A stretch of DNA of 64,000 nt from contig SADC01000927.1 in the NCBI GenBank assembly GCA_004194705.1, positions 62,001 to 126,000 on the forward strand, written 5' to 3'. Under the pieces are notes generated by a model. It had not been told where the DNA came from. It ran no database searches and saw nothing but the letters and a program-made list of their open reading frames with translations. Numbering within the stretch: the first letter of the stretch is position 1; every line of letters starts with the position of its first letter. Shown here in pieces: positions 32,509 to 44,932 of the stretch. Made by a program: the position numbers and the translations under genes. Source of the DNA: Ditylenchus dipsaci (taxonomy: Eukaryota > Nematoda > Chromadorea > Rhabditida > Anguinidae).

Positions 32509-35046
32509 TCACTTCTTTTTCCACACAGTGTCTTCAGTGCCAGCATTTTTGTTGAAACTGAGCATACATTGAACTGGAGAGAAAAAGCAATTCCTGTCAT
32601 ATTTCTTGCCAATAGCCATTGGAACATCCCTCTTCTCCTGCGACACTTCCTCGTTTCCAGGTGCGAATAATCGGTAGTAGGGACTGGCTTGAGCGCTTTC
32701 CTCCCTGAAAATATTTGGTCAATAAGAGCACTTAAACCTGATCCTTATTTTCTAATTATTAAAAAAATTAACTAAAATTTGATTTTTTGGGCCTTATTAA
32801 CTTGCCGTGTCTTTTTCGCTTTGGCCTTCGTGTTGATATTTTTTAAATTTTTGATTAAATTGTTGACAGAAAATAATTTTGTTGGCTACCTAAAAATAAA
32901 GTAAAAAAACAATACATGTTAATAGAAAATTTCTGAAATATTTACCAGGAGATTAAGGCGAAAAAAGACACAACAAGTTCAACAGCAAGTTCATCTTTTT
33001 AGTTTTTTCTGTTTATTTTAAGAGTACCACGTAAAAGTTAAAAAAATAGGCGATTTCTTTTTAAATCTAACAAATATGTCTCTCATTCAAAAATGTATTT
33101 TTTTCATAAATCTCTAAAAATTCATATTTTTTAACTTAAAAAACTTTAGGATAAATATCGAAATCCTGCAAGCTTTTTTAACACTTTGTATCACTGCTGA
33201 AATCCTACTATGGCTTCTTCGCTTTTAATCTAATTTTAACTCAAACATTTAAAAAAAAGTTCTTAGAATGAGTTCTTTATTCGACTTTTGAAAGTGTGCA
33301 TGTAAGTGAACCATTGCATTTTTCAGTCATCAAAAAGCAAAGAGAATTTGATTAAAAAACAATGTATCATTTTTCATGCTGACGTCAAATCTTTTTAATC
33401 TTCCTCGTGAGACAAAAAAGGCAAGACTACTTTTGAGATAGTCAAAAATTGGAAACAACCGGCACAGTATGTGAATCTATCGTCAAACTATGTAAATCCC
33501 CTGTCAATTTTTCGTCCCGTCAAATTTTAGTCTAAAAAAATATAATTGATGATGTAAAATCAAAAGTCGGCTGGAGATTTACATATCTTAACGATAGATT
33601 TACTTTTCGCTAAATTTTCAGTAGTCAAAGAAAGTAGCATGAATAAATTTCAGAAATCCGAATCTGTGAGCAGAATATTTGCTCTTTTACTCAAGCATCA
33701 CGAAAATTTGATGCATATATAGGATGTGTCAAGAAATTCTAGGGTTTTAAATTGGCCGTAACTCTTTACAGAGCAACTTTCAAAATTTTGTTTTAGCTGT
33801 TAGGTTTTTCTCGTCGACAATATTTTTTGGTGAATAATTTCAAAAACACGATTTTCCTTTCGTCCTCCTGTAATTTAGGTCCTGGTCTGTGGATGACTCT
33901 TGGATGGACAAAAAAGTGAACAACCTAACCATGAAGAGACCATGGCTAAGTTTCACACTACTCCTCCCAGTCGATTTCACTCTACACCTCCCAGAAATTT
34001 GCCTTGGTCCCCCGAGCTGATTTTTTCACGGAATTTTTTATTTCCTTACTTTCTTGAACTTTTTCACCATAAAATTTATGATTTTTGAATAAAAATGCAA
34101 ATAAAAATAAGTAAAATATAAAAAAGTAACGAAATAAAAAATTACATGAAAAAATCAGCTTGGGGGACCAAGGCAAATTTCTGGGAGGTGTAGAGTGAAA
34201 TCGACTGGAAGGTGTATAGTGAAAGTGCTCCGAGACCACGAAAGAATCGTGTTTTTCAAATTATACTCCAAAAGATGTTGTTTGCGAGAATATCGATTGG
34301 CAGAAACGGAATTTCGAAAAGAATACTTTCAGAAAATTGCATTATAATTTATCGCTAAAATCATTTTTTGAAAATTATATCTATAGGTTTAAGTGGCAAC
34401 CGGACATTTAGCATAAATTATGCTAAATGTCCGCCGGAGGAAAATTTTTTTAACCTACTTTTTGGTGACGGATCGAGCTGATTTATTAAGGACCAGTTCC
34501 GCTTCAGTATATCAACCGGTCCTAAAAAAATAGCTCGACCCGTTGCCAAAAAGTGGGTTGAAAAGATTTTCCTCCGGCGGACATTTAGCACAATTTATGC
34601 TAAATGTCCGGCTGCCGTTTAAGTTTATAATATAATTTTGCTTATCAATCTGTTCCAAAAAAATAGTAAACATTATTTTTTTTCTATAATCTGACGTGTT
34701 CTTTTATTTCAAAAAGGATGTGAAAATATTTGTTTTGGTATTTTCACACATTTTTTAGATCAAAAACATTTTTAACAAACACAAATTGTTTTAGCTATAT
34801 TTTTCGAATGATTAAAATTTTCTTACGACTACACAATTTCTTTTTACTACTTCCACTACAAATTTAAATCTGAAATTCTCACCTGAATAGTGCGTAATAT
34901 TTGTTATTGTTGGGGTTGGGTAGGGCAGAGATCTGTGTAGTCGAAAAGCTCAGCAATTGCAGTGCTACCAAGCAAAAGACGCTCAATGAGAGCAAACACC
35001 GAGTTGAGGGCATTGCCAAGGGTTTGGGCGATAGTGTCCACTGCAT
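32509..35046 (-). CDS. Allatostatin-C/somatostatin-like neuropeptide precursor
   Basis: Two exons, 35046-34883 and 32704-32509, with a 2.2-kb GT-AG intron, give 119 residues in one continuous frame. Exon 1 encodes a signal peptide with the hydrophobic core LLSLSVFCLVALQLLSF (start could also be the ATG at 35013). Exon 2 has basic processing sites (EKR, GKK) followed by YDRNCFFSPVQCMLSF and a further tail ending KKK. The core C-F-F-S-P-V-Q-C fits the allatostatin-C pattern C-(Y/F)-F-N-P-x-x-C and would form a disulphide loop. Secretion and processing are inferred. The peptide continues past the usual Phe after the second Cys, so the mature C-terminus is uncertain. The intron contains the elements at 33949-34231 and 34395-34616. 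Confidence 0.82.
33949..34231. repeat. Inverted repeat in the neuropeptide intron
   Basis: CCCAGTCGATTTCACTCTA and CCTTGGTCCCCCGAGCTGA on the left pair with TCAGCTTGGGGGACCAAGG and AGTGAAATCGACTGG on the right. The GGGGGACCAAGGCA phrase also appears in the arms of 44933-46038 and 56727-58595. Confidence 0.75.
34395..34616. mobile_element. hAT-like palindromic MITE in the neuropeptide intron
   Basis: Exact duplication GTTTAAGT (34387-34394, 34617-34624). Ends GGCAACCGGACATTTAGC and GCTAAATGTCCGGCTGCC. Almost the whole 222 bases is palindromic. Confidence 0.92.
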
Positions 35047-36001
35047 TTGATTCAAATAAATTTTTCTAGTAGTGACAAATGACCTAAAATTGTGACTCTT
35101 TACAAAAAAAATAGCAAACAAAAGAAATAGGCAGCAATATAGTCACTGTCGAAAATACAGTTAAACAGAAGTGGGGGACAGTCCATGTGTGTTCATTTTA
35201 CAAATAATTGCATTTTCATTAAAAAACAAAGTACAGTCGAACCTGGATAAAAAGACACCCCTCGGGAACTCCCTAAAGTGTCCATTTACAGTCTAACCTC
35301 GATTTAACGACCGGGGGGGGTCGTTAAATCTAGATTTGTTTCCGCATGTGTTTTACGCTTAGACATCACGCTCAGACATCTGTAATATTAAATAAACAGT
35401 AACACAGACAACAGCTCGCAAAAAAGGATTTACTAAAGACGCAAGTTATGAATAAAAAATATCACAGAAAAGCAAAAATGACAACAAAAAATTTGAACGG
35501 ATATTTGAAAAACGAACATTAAACAACCGGCTTTATTTTAAAAAATAAAAAATGCAGAAATTGTCAATCCAAAATAGCCTTTACCGTATTTCCTCTAATT
35601 AGGCGGCCCTCTCTAGGAAGGCGAACCCCTCGACTTTGAGGACCTATATCTCAGCCAAAAGAAATTTTTTTATAAGGCGGTTTATAGCATCTTAAATCGC
35701 AAGAGCTCTACCGATTTTACTTTTTAGATTTTGAATCTTCTTCAAAAATCTTGAAATCGACGTCGAATTTTTAAGATTTTCGAGCATCCAAAAAATAAGG
35801 AGGCCGGCCGCCTTATTGAAGGAAAAACGGTAACTCTGAAAAGTCAAAAATCATAATGAAAAAATTAGGGGACCGTTTATTAGAGATTATCTGTAATTTT
35901 TTTAGGAAAAACGTATTCTACGGCACCTCAGTAGCTAAAATGTCATTAAAATTTTGAATTAGAATTCAGAATGAAAAAAGGCTCTACCTTTGTCCTTCAA
36001 C
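35047..36001. other. Upstream of the neuropeptide gene, transposon fragments
   Basis: Two truncated pogo-like ends (CAGTCGAACCTGGATAAA near 35234 and CAGTCTAACCTCGATTTAA near 35290) and a repeat from 35584 to 35831, whose ends TACCGTATTTCCTC and GAAAAACGGTA are imperfect inverses. No coding exon seen. Confidence 0.45.
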
Positions 36002-36181
36002 CAGGGTTCGCAGATGTCCTGATTTATCAGGAATTTCCTGATTTTTTAATTCAAATCCTGATTTTTGATCGCCAAAAATCAGGGATTACCTGATTTTGGA
36101 GATTTTTTTGTTCAAAATCCTGATTTTTAGAGATTTTTTGTTCAAAATCCTGATTTTCCGTTTTTTCATCTGCGAACCCTG
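36002..36181. mobile_element. hAT-like MITE, 180 bp
   Basis: Exact duplication CCTTCAAC (35994-36001, 36182-36189) with perfect ends CAGGGTTCGCAG and CTGCGAACCCTG. The interior has several copies of TCCTGATTTT. The element at 50676-50870 has the same design. Confidence 0.95.
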
Positions 36182-36496
36182 CCTTCAACCGCGTGCTCTC
36201 GACCTTTATATTCTTTAACCGGTAAATTTTTTATGATCCCCAACACGTTTTTTTCAGACTACTCTCAGACAAGTCATTCTTCAATTGTAGCTCATCTCAT
36301 CGGCTACAAATTTCGGAGTAATTTTAGTGTTGAGATGTTGCTCTAGCAAATAGTAATCGAGCATATAGTCGAGCAATTTCTCTATTTCCGAGTAAACTTT
36401 GGAAAGTTCTTAGAGAAGTTTTAGTTGTAAAAATCACTTAAATCGCTGTTTTCAAGCTTAGCTCTAGTTTTGCACTTTTGGGATTGTTTTTCTATA

Positions 36497-36625
36497 CAGT
36501 CGAACCGTGATACGACACGACCTCAAGAGATCGATGATATCCCGTGTTATCAGGAGGAATCCTTGGCAAAATCGATGATATTCCGTGTCGTGACCCTAGG
36601 GTGGTGTTGTATCCCGGTTCGACTG
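36497..36625. mobile_element. Pogo-like MITE, TA-flanked
   Basis: CAGTCGAACCGTGATACGAC at the left and GTATCCCGGTTCGACTG at the right between TA dinucleotides. It is followed at about 36656-36712 by a separate small hairpin (GCCTTGGCCACAATGGAGG against its complement). Confidence 0.75.
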
Positions 36626-36712
36626 TACCTCAATTATTGGTGACACCGTTGTATCATGCCTTGGCCACAATGGAGGTGGGAGGTGCGAGTCCTCCATTGT
36701 GGCCAAGGCATC

Positions 36713-37731
36713 ACGGCTTAGTTACCCCGAAATATAGGAGGCGTACCGGCGAGGCCGCTTGTTGGTCTTTCCTGAATGGAATAGTCAGCTTCTCAGGTTA
36801 GATTCTTTTTCTTATGAGTGCATGAAAATCGTACATCAAATTTTGTACATGAAAATCGCCAAACTAACATCAAAAATGAAGGTGGAAAAGGGCTGCACCC
36901 TAGACGGAGTCGAACTTGAGAGTTCTTATATTAAAGTTTTATTGCAATTGAAAATAAAAATTTTAATGCTATTTTCAGAGTAATGGTAAAAATAGCCGGA
37001 AAAGCAATATACCGCTTTTACATGAATCGAAATAAATGTTTTTTTACAAAAATTCTAAAGTGAGAACTGCCATAAATTAGTTAAAAATAAGTTGATCTTA
37101 TATGGAATCCAAATTTAGTATAGTTTCCTAGTATTAAAATAGTGAACTACTTTAAGCAAAAAGAAGTAACAGAACTTCTTTTATGAGTTTGACGTGTTCA
37201 CAAAAAATATAGTCTAAAAAAGATATCAAAATTTGATTTTTTTTTAAACTAATGCAGTATTTATTATTTTCAGCTAGGAACACTCAGCCTGACCAAAATG
37301 TATCAAAATAGTCATAAGGGGGAGCAAAGCACACATAAATTACCTTTTTAATAGTTATTGACTCGAAATTCTAGCAGAGTATCTGCCATTTGAAAAAGGC
37401 TTCAAAACAAAACCGCACTTACGCCTATTTGCACCAAGTAAAAAACAGTTTATGGACGTTTTGGGGTGCGTTGGTGTTATACGGCCATTACGTATATTTT
37501 CTATAATTTTCGGGAAAATAATACCTATTTTAACACTCCTTTCTCTTAGTTTCTAATAAAAGAACCTATTTTAGGCTTTAAAAATTATGTTCTCCGTAAC
37601 CCGAATCACAAACATTACTTTTTTAATTTTTTTTGCAGAGGTAAGATTCATTTTTTGAAATTTCAGTAGTCCTGTCTATCGTCATATCTCAGCAATCGAA
37701 AATTTAAAAAACCTACCTAAGCCTAAGATGG
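36713..37731. other. Intergenic, nothing recognised
   Basis: AT-rich; no domain, RNA gene or repeat boundary. Confidence 0.35.
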
Positions 37732-37739
37732 TGTTTTAG

Positions 37740-38511
37740 CAGGGCTCTCAACCAGGCCTGCGCATAAGGGTGCACTGGGCCCTGGGGCTGACCCGGCCTG
37801 AACCCACTTTTAAAGGGCACACCTTTTCTTGCCGGAAAAAAACCTTTTTTGCCGCAAATTTTTTATCGCTGTAAAACGACATTTCACGGGAAAAGAAAAT
37901 ATGCGTTGCGGCAGAAAAAAGTATTTTTAGGGCAACAAAAAGTATTTCTGGGGCAAAACCTTTTACGACAAAAAAAGTATTTTCACTGCAAGAAAAACGT
38001 TTGCCCCTTTTTAAATATATAAGTCGGCCCGAAGGATTTATTCTTGTAGCTGAGATTCCAGGCTACAAAACAGATATTACCATTTATCAAAATTGATAAA
38101 AAAAAATGACTAATTTTTAAAAAGCGTCTCAATTTTCGAGATTTCCATGCCGGCCCCAAGTCAAAAAAATTGAGCTGCTTTGTAAAAATTAGTCAACCTT
38201 TTTGTCAATTTCGATGAATGGTGATATCCGTTTTGTAGCCTGGAATTACAGCTATAAGAATAAATTCTTCGTGCCGACTTATGTATTTAAAAAGTGGGTT
38301 CGGGCCGGCCCGTGCACAGGCCTGCTCTCAACTCGAAATTTTAAAAAGGACATTTTCGGTCATTTTGGCGAAAAAAGATATTTTATCCAGTGCTTATTGC
38401 TGTTTTGGTGCTCAAAAAATAAGATTTTGACGTGAAATTCTAAAAGAATAATAAGATTTGGAGACCCAAAATAAGGACAAATCTTATTAATAAGGACGTT
38501 TGAGAGCCCTG
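37740..38511. mobile_element. hAT-like element interrupted by a second hAT-like element
   Basis: Exact duplication TGTTTTAG (37732-37739, 38512-38519), ends CAGGGCTCTCAA and TTGAGAGCCCTG. Only 13 bases from its left end it is interrupted by 37753-38324. After removing the insertion the element is about 190 bp. Confidence 0.93.
37753..38324. mobile_element. Nested hAT-like palindrome
   Basis: Exact duplication CTCTCAAC (37745-37752, 38325-38332), ends CAGGCCTGCGCA and TGCACAGGCCTG. The middle is a palindrome around TTTTTAAAAAGCG containing AGCCTGGAAT/ATTCCAGGCT motifs. Confidence 0.93.
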
Positions 38512-38519
38512 TGTTTTAG

Positions 38520-39932
38520 AAATTTTTCATTTTATAATATAATTTACTTTCATATTACAAAAGTTCGGAAGAATTTGTCAAAACCACCACAACTTTCCAA
38601 TGTCTATAATTTTGGGAGGATTTTTTTTATCCAAAATTTTATTTAAAAATGAAAAGCCAGGTCATATTCTTGCCATTCGAGCTCGAAAACAATGTTAAAA
38701 CGAAAGAACTTAACCATCAAGCTAGCTCGACCCTTTCCTCTTAATAAACCATCTCGTTGTCGTTCCAGTTGACCACTCAGCATCCACACTACAAATGATC
38801 AAACAACACACACCAAAAATAGATTACTCAACTTTAGCTCACGTTTTTTAAGACCCTCACTTCTTAGCCCAATGTCACAAAACGTGATGGCATTTTGCAA
38901 AAAAAAGGTCAAATTTCCGCTTAGAAAGACCCAGTGGATGGCCTTTTTACTTGCACCAATTCCACTCCTTGGCCCAAATAAATTGGCATAAATTTGTGGG
39001 AATTTCAAGCAGCTTCTATGCTCAAGTGCTTTATTGGCTTAAGGCGCCAATAAAAAAAAGAAGAATAGTTATTTGTGAAAAAGGAGGCAGTAAATTAAGA
39101 GGTTATGGCCAAATTAATATTTAAAAAATGGGTGAAAAAATAGAAGGCGGGCTGAATACAATTCCAAGTCGCCTGACTCCTCCTACCTCTATTTCGGAGT
39201 CTTTGTTCGGCACAGTAAGTGGTCACGCTTGCTGCTAAAATACTAAAAAAATAGGAAGAATAGGACAAAGAATAAGTAGAAAATGGGGGTGGACCAGGAC
39301 TTGTTACAGGGTGCTACAAAATTGCACTTAGCCCTTTTATGTAACTTTTGATTTTAGAATGAGTTTCGGTCAGATTTTCTTAGATTTGATAGAGGCTTAA
39401 AAGCTTTCCGTTTTTTTTTCATTGAAAGTTTTTGTATCGTTTTTGTGGCATGAGTTTTATTCAATCCATCTAACTCAAGGAAGCTGAAGATTATGGTGAA
39501 CTCAATGGGATTTTAGGTCTCAAAACAGCTACCTCTCATACCACAAATTCGATACGGAAGTTCTGAAAAGCATATGTTGTTCAATGTAAAATCTTAAGTT
39601 TAGGAAATAAGAAGGCTCCTTTTCATAACAAAATTGGAGTGAAGAAAAAATCAAAAAATTTTCTTTCCAATCCAAAAAATTTATGACCTTGAGTTTACTA
39701 AATTAGGAGGTTTACTACAAAATCTCAAGCTTACCTTGATCTTGAGTTTTGGAAACACTGATCTCGGAAGAATCCAGGGAGGATCAGAGCTGCCATATTT
39801 GCGCAAATATTCGGAATATTGGCGAACATTAGCGCCATTTATAAAGGAGAATGTTTTACGGTAAGAAAAAATTCGGATGCTAAGCAAACAAAGTGATCTA
39901 CAACATAGATAACCCGGAGAGCCTCAGAAAAT
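38520..39932. other. Intergenic, no gene recognised
   Basis: A minus-strand frame at 38799-39008 lacks homology and splice signals. Nothing is called. Confidence 0.35.
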
Positions 39933-40842
39933 GGGCAATACTTTTTTTGCCGCAAACATACTTTTTTGCAGCAAAAATACTTTTTTTGCTGCAGATTTTA
40001 CTTGTTCGCAGCAAAAATAGTTTTTTCAGCCGCAAACATACCTTTTTTTGCCGCGAAAAATTTTGCGCCAAATTTTCGGCAGAAAGAAGTATATTTGCGG
40101 CAAAAAAAAGGCGCTACCATGTCAGCAAAAAATTAGTTTGGAAATAATAGAATTGCGAAAAAATACAATTGTTCAAAAATTGGAATTCGTAAAAAATTGA
40201 ATTTATTTTGAAAATATTTCGCAAAAAATAAGTTTGCGATTGTTCGGTTTGCTAATCATTGGATTTGTTCATTATTTTGCGCTTATGAAGCAAGAGTGTT
40301 CGCTTCAGGAGGCTCATCTCGTCACGCTGCAAACGGGGCACCAGCCAAGCTTAAGGCGGAGGACAAAAAAATTTGCCTCCAAAGAAAGGACATCGCTTCA
40401 AAATATGATGTTGGGAAAATCCTCCAATATGTTCAATGTCATTCGTTGTTGGTGGATATGAATGGTTGAGATTGTGTGTCTGTTATGGTGGGTAATGAAT
40501 AAATGGGTTGTAAGATGAAGAGTGATTAAATAGATGCTTGGGTACAGATAAATCCCAATTAACAGGAGCTACAAAATATGTATATATCGGAAAAAAAATA
40601 GCTGGAAGTGCGACGGGCTGTTGAAAACTTTAAACAAACCATTTATTTAGCAAACAAATCTTTGTCAAACCTTTTTTTTCGAAAACTTAATTTTTGCGAA
40701 ATATTTTTAAAATAAATTCATTTTTTTACAAATTCCAATTTTTGAACAATTGTATTTTTTCGCAATTCAGCATTTTCGCAATTCTATTATTTCCAAATTA
40801 ATTTTTTCGCTGACATGGTAGCGCCAAAAAAAAGTATCGCCC
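39933..40842. mobile_element. hAT-like inverted repeat with open frame in loop
   Basis: Ends GGGCAATACTTTTTTTGCCG and GCGCCAAAAAAAAGTATCGCC. The flanking sequences TCAGAAAA and TCACAAAA differ at one position. The arms (to ~40233 and from ~40670) include TTCGCAAAAAATAAG and its complement. The loop contains the frame at 40261-40461. Confidence 0.75.
40261..40461 (+). other. Coding-like open frame in the loop of 39933-40842
   Basis: An open frame of ~67 codons ends at the stop 40459-40461. It starts hydrophobic (IGFVHYFALM) and continues basic and hydrophilic (LRRRTKKFASKE, NMFNVIRCWWI). No ATG precedes the hydrophobic part in frame and no acceptor is obvious, so it may be one exon of a secreted peptide, a relic, or chance. 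Unlike the surrounding AT-rich arms it has mixed codon usage. Confidence 0.3.
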
Positions 40843-41812
40843 TCACAAAATAGTCTCTCTTCCGTTCGCAATGTTCTTGGCATTGTGTTTTCGACCCATT
40901 TCACATCGCCCTTTTATGTATTTGGATGGGACATCTCTACCAAAGAGAGGACTTATTGGAGAATTTACGTAAATTTATGCACCCTGTAGAACACTGCATC
41001 AAATAAGTCTTTACACCAACTAAAACTCCCACTTTTTTTTTAAGAAAAAAATGTCAAAAGCATCCACTAAATTATTTAGCAAACCATTTACTGGAACTAA
41101 ATAGCACTTTCGGCGAATCACTCTCATATAACGGGTATAAAGGAACTATTATTTTCTACTTTCAACCGTCATCTTAAATTCAGTTATGCTTAGAACAAAT
41201 GAAAAATAAATTGTTTATTTTTACCATTTATTGTTTTGGGTAAGGGGGCGTCAAGATTTTGGCTCTCACGCTTTTGTGCTTGGACTATTGTGGTTTCTTC
41301 ACAGTAGGATTTTTTTGTATTTTTCTAAATGAAACTTTATTTTTCCCCATCATTGGTTTGTGTACGGAACAATGAACTATAGAAATTTTGCAAATCTGAA
41401 GTATTTGTTTCAGATTTTAGCAGGAAAAAAAACAAAATTGGTAGGTAACAACATGTAGGATTTGAGTGGGCTGTACAAAAAGTCGTAAATCATAGTTTAT
41501 AATGACGCTGATAATGCAATTCAAATTGCTTTTTTCCAAATTGTTATTATTTTAAATTTTTCTACCTTTTACACATGAGTGACCACTCATTATACGCGCA
41601 AGGAATTCGCGCAACTGTTTCGCCACGCTATTAGTCAAAATACTGACGAAGACACGTGTTTTGGCCAAAAAAGAAATTAGTGGAGTTGTCACTGGTGAGT
41701 GAAACATAAAAAAATAAGAGATGAAAAACGACTAAATTTCACTCTACCCACCCATTCAACTGGGTGGGGTAGAGTGAAATTGAAATATAAGATCGGCTTG
41801 AGTGATATCCGG
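40843..41812. other. Intergenic, nothing recognised
   Basis: AT-rich. A short palindrome near 41735-41780 pairs TTTCACTCTACCCACCC with its complement. Confidence 0.4.
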
Positions 41813-41820
41813 ATTTCTAC

Positions 41821-41976
41821 CAGTGTTTTCAAAAATGAGAGTGAGAATGAGAATTGTCTCAGAATGATAATGAGAGTGAGAATCATTCTCATTATCATTC
41901 TGTAATCTCATTCTCATTCTGCAAAATTCTCACTCTCATTGCAAACCTTTTCTCATTCTCATTTTTTAAAACACTG
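41821..41976. mobile_element. hAT-like MITE with GAGAATGA repeats
   Basis: Exact duplication ATTTCTAC (41813-41820, 41977-41984). Ends CAGTGTTTTCAAAAAT and ATTTTTTAAAACACTG, the same termini as 14119-14529. The interior is GAGAATGA/TCATTCTC repeats forming a palindrome. Confidence 0.92.
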
Positions 41977-41984
41977 ATTTCTAC

Positions 41985-42677
41985 CCTTTTATGTCTTCAT
42001 TATTCTCTTTTTGCATAAAGTCCTAATTTTTGATGCGGTTTAGAAATTCATTAACAATTTTTTTGACGATTAGTTGGGCGCAGTAAAATCGACTGGGTGG
42101 CGTAGGGTCAAATTGACTGGGTGGAGTACGGCGCCGAAAGTCTAACTGTGCCGAAAAAATTTAGGACAAAATAATCAAATTTTTCTCCAAGTGTGAGTGT
42201 GACTGCGACTTTTTCGCGTCAATGTGAACATGTGGTAACAAACATTTTCGTAAAGCGAATTTAACTACAGTTCAGTCTCAACAATTGTACGCGTAGTTTT
42301 AGCCAAGCAAAATACAAAAAAAGACTTATTAGTAAAAAAATTGATGATTTAGCTAACTTCAGTAGCGTAAAAGGCTTTTGACAACATAATGAGGGTGTCT
42401 ATAATTAGAAAAAACTTTTGGTTGAGTAATTTCAATTGCACTCGCCTATTCTTAAATGAAAAAAGTGAGAAGCGGTAATGAAATCTAAAGATAAGAAGGA
42501 GGGGAAGACATTTAGTTATACTGCATAAATTCGAGAATTGTTTTATTGTTGCCTTAGGCCATAACAAAATGGGTGAAGTGTAGTTTATATGCTCCAGAGA
42601 CAGTGTAATTAATAGTCGATTACATTAGTTGTTAAGTAAAAAGAACAAAAACCAGACAAAAATGAGATTTTTTTGCA
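41985..42677. other. Intergenic, nothing recognised
   Basis: No coding, RNA or clear repeat signal apart from short CGACTGGGTGG copies near 42090-42125. Confidence 0.35.
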
Positions 42678-42856
42678 CAGTCAAACTTCGTAATAACGTA
42701 CCCGCCAGGGACCGACCCCAGGGGTACGTTTCAACGAGGGGTACGTTATATCGGGGGTTAATTTGACAAAGTTTATTATTGGAGGGACCAACCGTAAGGG
42801 TATTTTATAACAAAGGGTACGTTATATAGGGTGTACGTTATAAGAAAGTTTGACTG
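42678..42856. mobile_element. Pogo-like MITE
   Basis: CAGTCAAACTTCGTAATAAC and TTATAAGAAAGTTTGACTG ends. Right flank TA, left flank CA (one mutation). Several GGTACGTT copies inside. Confidence 0.75.
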
Positions 42857-43633
42857 TATTTACTATAGTAGCTCTCGATGTGGAATTGTTTTCCAACCGC
42901 TTGAAAATCCAACAATTTTTAGTTCGATCTGGCGTCTTTTGTTAGGTGCTTAGGTTCTTATGAAAAACAAAAAAGGAGAAGGAAGAGCAATAAAGCATAC
43001 GCAACAAAGCGGTGTAAAAAGTTTGTCCTGAAGTTTGGGGTCTTCAAAGTCGATGAATGGGCTTTCAGAGCCAAACTTAGAATCACAAGTTTCAAGTTGA
43101 GAACCTTATTCCACAATCTACGATCAAAAATATTTGGTCCAATTTCTAATTTTTTAGTGGGGCAAGAACCCAATCGCACACTTGAGACCAAGGATGAGGC
43201 ACTAAATGTAAGAGTAAATTAAAGATTCTCCTAATGGCGGTGAACTAATACCCCCTAATATACCCCCCCCCCTTTTTTTCTTTTCTTTTGTTGCAAATCC
43301 AGCCAGCTACAAAAAGCCTATATCATATTTTTCTAATAGCTTTCACGGGTGAGTTGTCTTTAGACCTCTCAAAAATCGTAAAATCTTGAAGTCTATCTCG
43401 AGATTTTGGATGCTTAACCACAACCGAAAAAGCAAGGATCGGCACAGCTCACCGTAGGAGCTCAGAAAACTTAGTGCACAGTGATGTGAAATACTTTTCT
43501 GAGCCGAAATATAGATCATCAAAGTGGAGCGGTGAGTTGATGGAGACAGGTGGACCATTGAGCCAGAGTCACGAGACACCTAATTTAGTCACGACAGGTC
43601 TCAATAACAAACTTTTTCAAGCATATTTCAAAA
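42857..43633. other. Intergenic, nothing recognised
   Basis: Open frames on both strands overlap each other and show no homology or splice context. Confidence 0.35.
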
Positions 43634-44735
43634 TAGAGATGATGACGATCGATTAATCGCACCTGCGATTAATCGCAAATCGCACCAAATTTGGCAAAAA
43701 ATAATCGCATCGCATAATCGCATGCATGCTTTTGAAATAATCGCAAATCGCAATCGCAATTTGAGAAATTGCACGATTAATCGCAAATTTTGCCATACTG
43801 AAAAATTTACCAGCAAAATTACTTTTAGTAATGGATGGAACTTTTTTTACCGCAAAAAACTTGGAAATTACTGCAAAATATTTTTTCTCACCGTAATGTG
43901 ATCTTCCGGCAAAATACTTTTCTCACCGCAAAATACTTTTTTCTTACGCTAAAATACTCTTTTCTTATCGCAAATTTTTTTAATCAGAAAATAACTTATC
44001 TCGCTCAAAATCTCACCAGAGTGGTCAGAAGCAATTGAAAGATGGTTTTAGGATTCACTAAAAAGGAGTCAATTTTTCGCGAAAACTCGATTTCACGCAT
44101 CAGTATCCCACTTTAATCGGCTTAATCGCTGAGAATCTAACTCTAAGCCATTCTCAACCACCTTAAAGCATCCTAAACTGTTCTAAACCAGAATGTAAGT
44201 ATTCTGAAAAGTCTGAAGGGTGGTTCAGAGCGGTTAAGGGTGAGATTCTTAGCTATCGAGATGACCAAAGTGTGATTCTGATGCGCGCAATAGAATTTTC
44301 GCAATAAGTTCACCCCCAAAAAAGCAGCTTTTAAGTGCTTTTGACCACTCTCGGGTGGGATTCTGAGCGATCCAAGTGATTTTCTGACTAAAAAATTCAA
44401 ATTCCCGCGAAATTTTGACTAAAAATCCTTGATTTTCTCAACAATAATCTGAAGATGCTTAACTACAGGTACTTATTGTTGATAGTTGTCGCAAATGTCC
44501 ACGTTTACTTTAAATAAAGCTTTTGTTTGTGCATAGTGTTAAAAGTTTTGATTTCTAGGAGCTAAAAGCAAAAGTAATCGCATAATCGCGCGATTAATCG
44601 CACCTGAATTTTTTTGCGATAATCGTTGCGATTAATCGCATTTAATTTTTTCAAATAATCGCAATCGCAATCGCATCGGGTTAAGACCAAAATAATCGCA
44701 ATCGCATAATCGCAAAAGGCAAATCATCATCTCTA
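43634..44735. mobile_element. hAT-like palindrome with GATTAATCGC repeats
   Basis: Exact duplication TTTCAAAA (43626-43633, 44736-44743), ends TAGAGATGATGA and TCATCATCTCTA. The outer arms consist of GCGATTAATCGC-type palindromic units. Inner parts carry ACCGCAAAATACTTTTC repeats and a hairpin (GATTCTCACC...), which are shared with 49835-50581. Confidence 0.9.
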
Positions 44736-44932
44736 TTTCAAAACTTTTTGCGCCAAAATGTTCGCTAGATTCAGCTGATCATTGTGAATAAAAAAACACC
44801 TAAACGGTGGAATATAAAATTACGTCAACAAACCGGTTGAAATTTGTCTCGCGGGAGTCTGGGGAAGGCTTTAGAAAAATACGGTATCTAAAGAGCAACG
44901 CACAGGATTTTTATTTAAATAGCTTTATTCCA

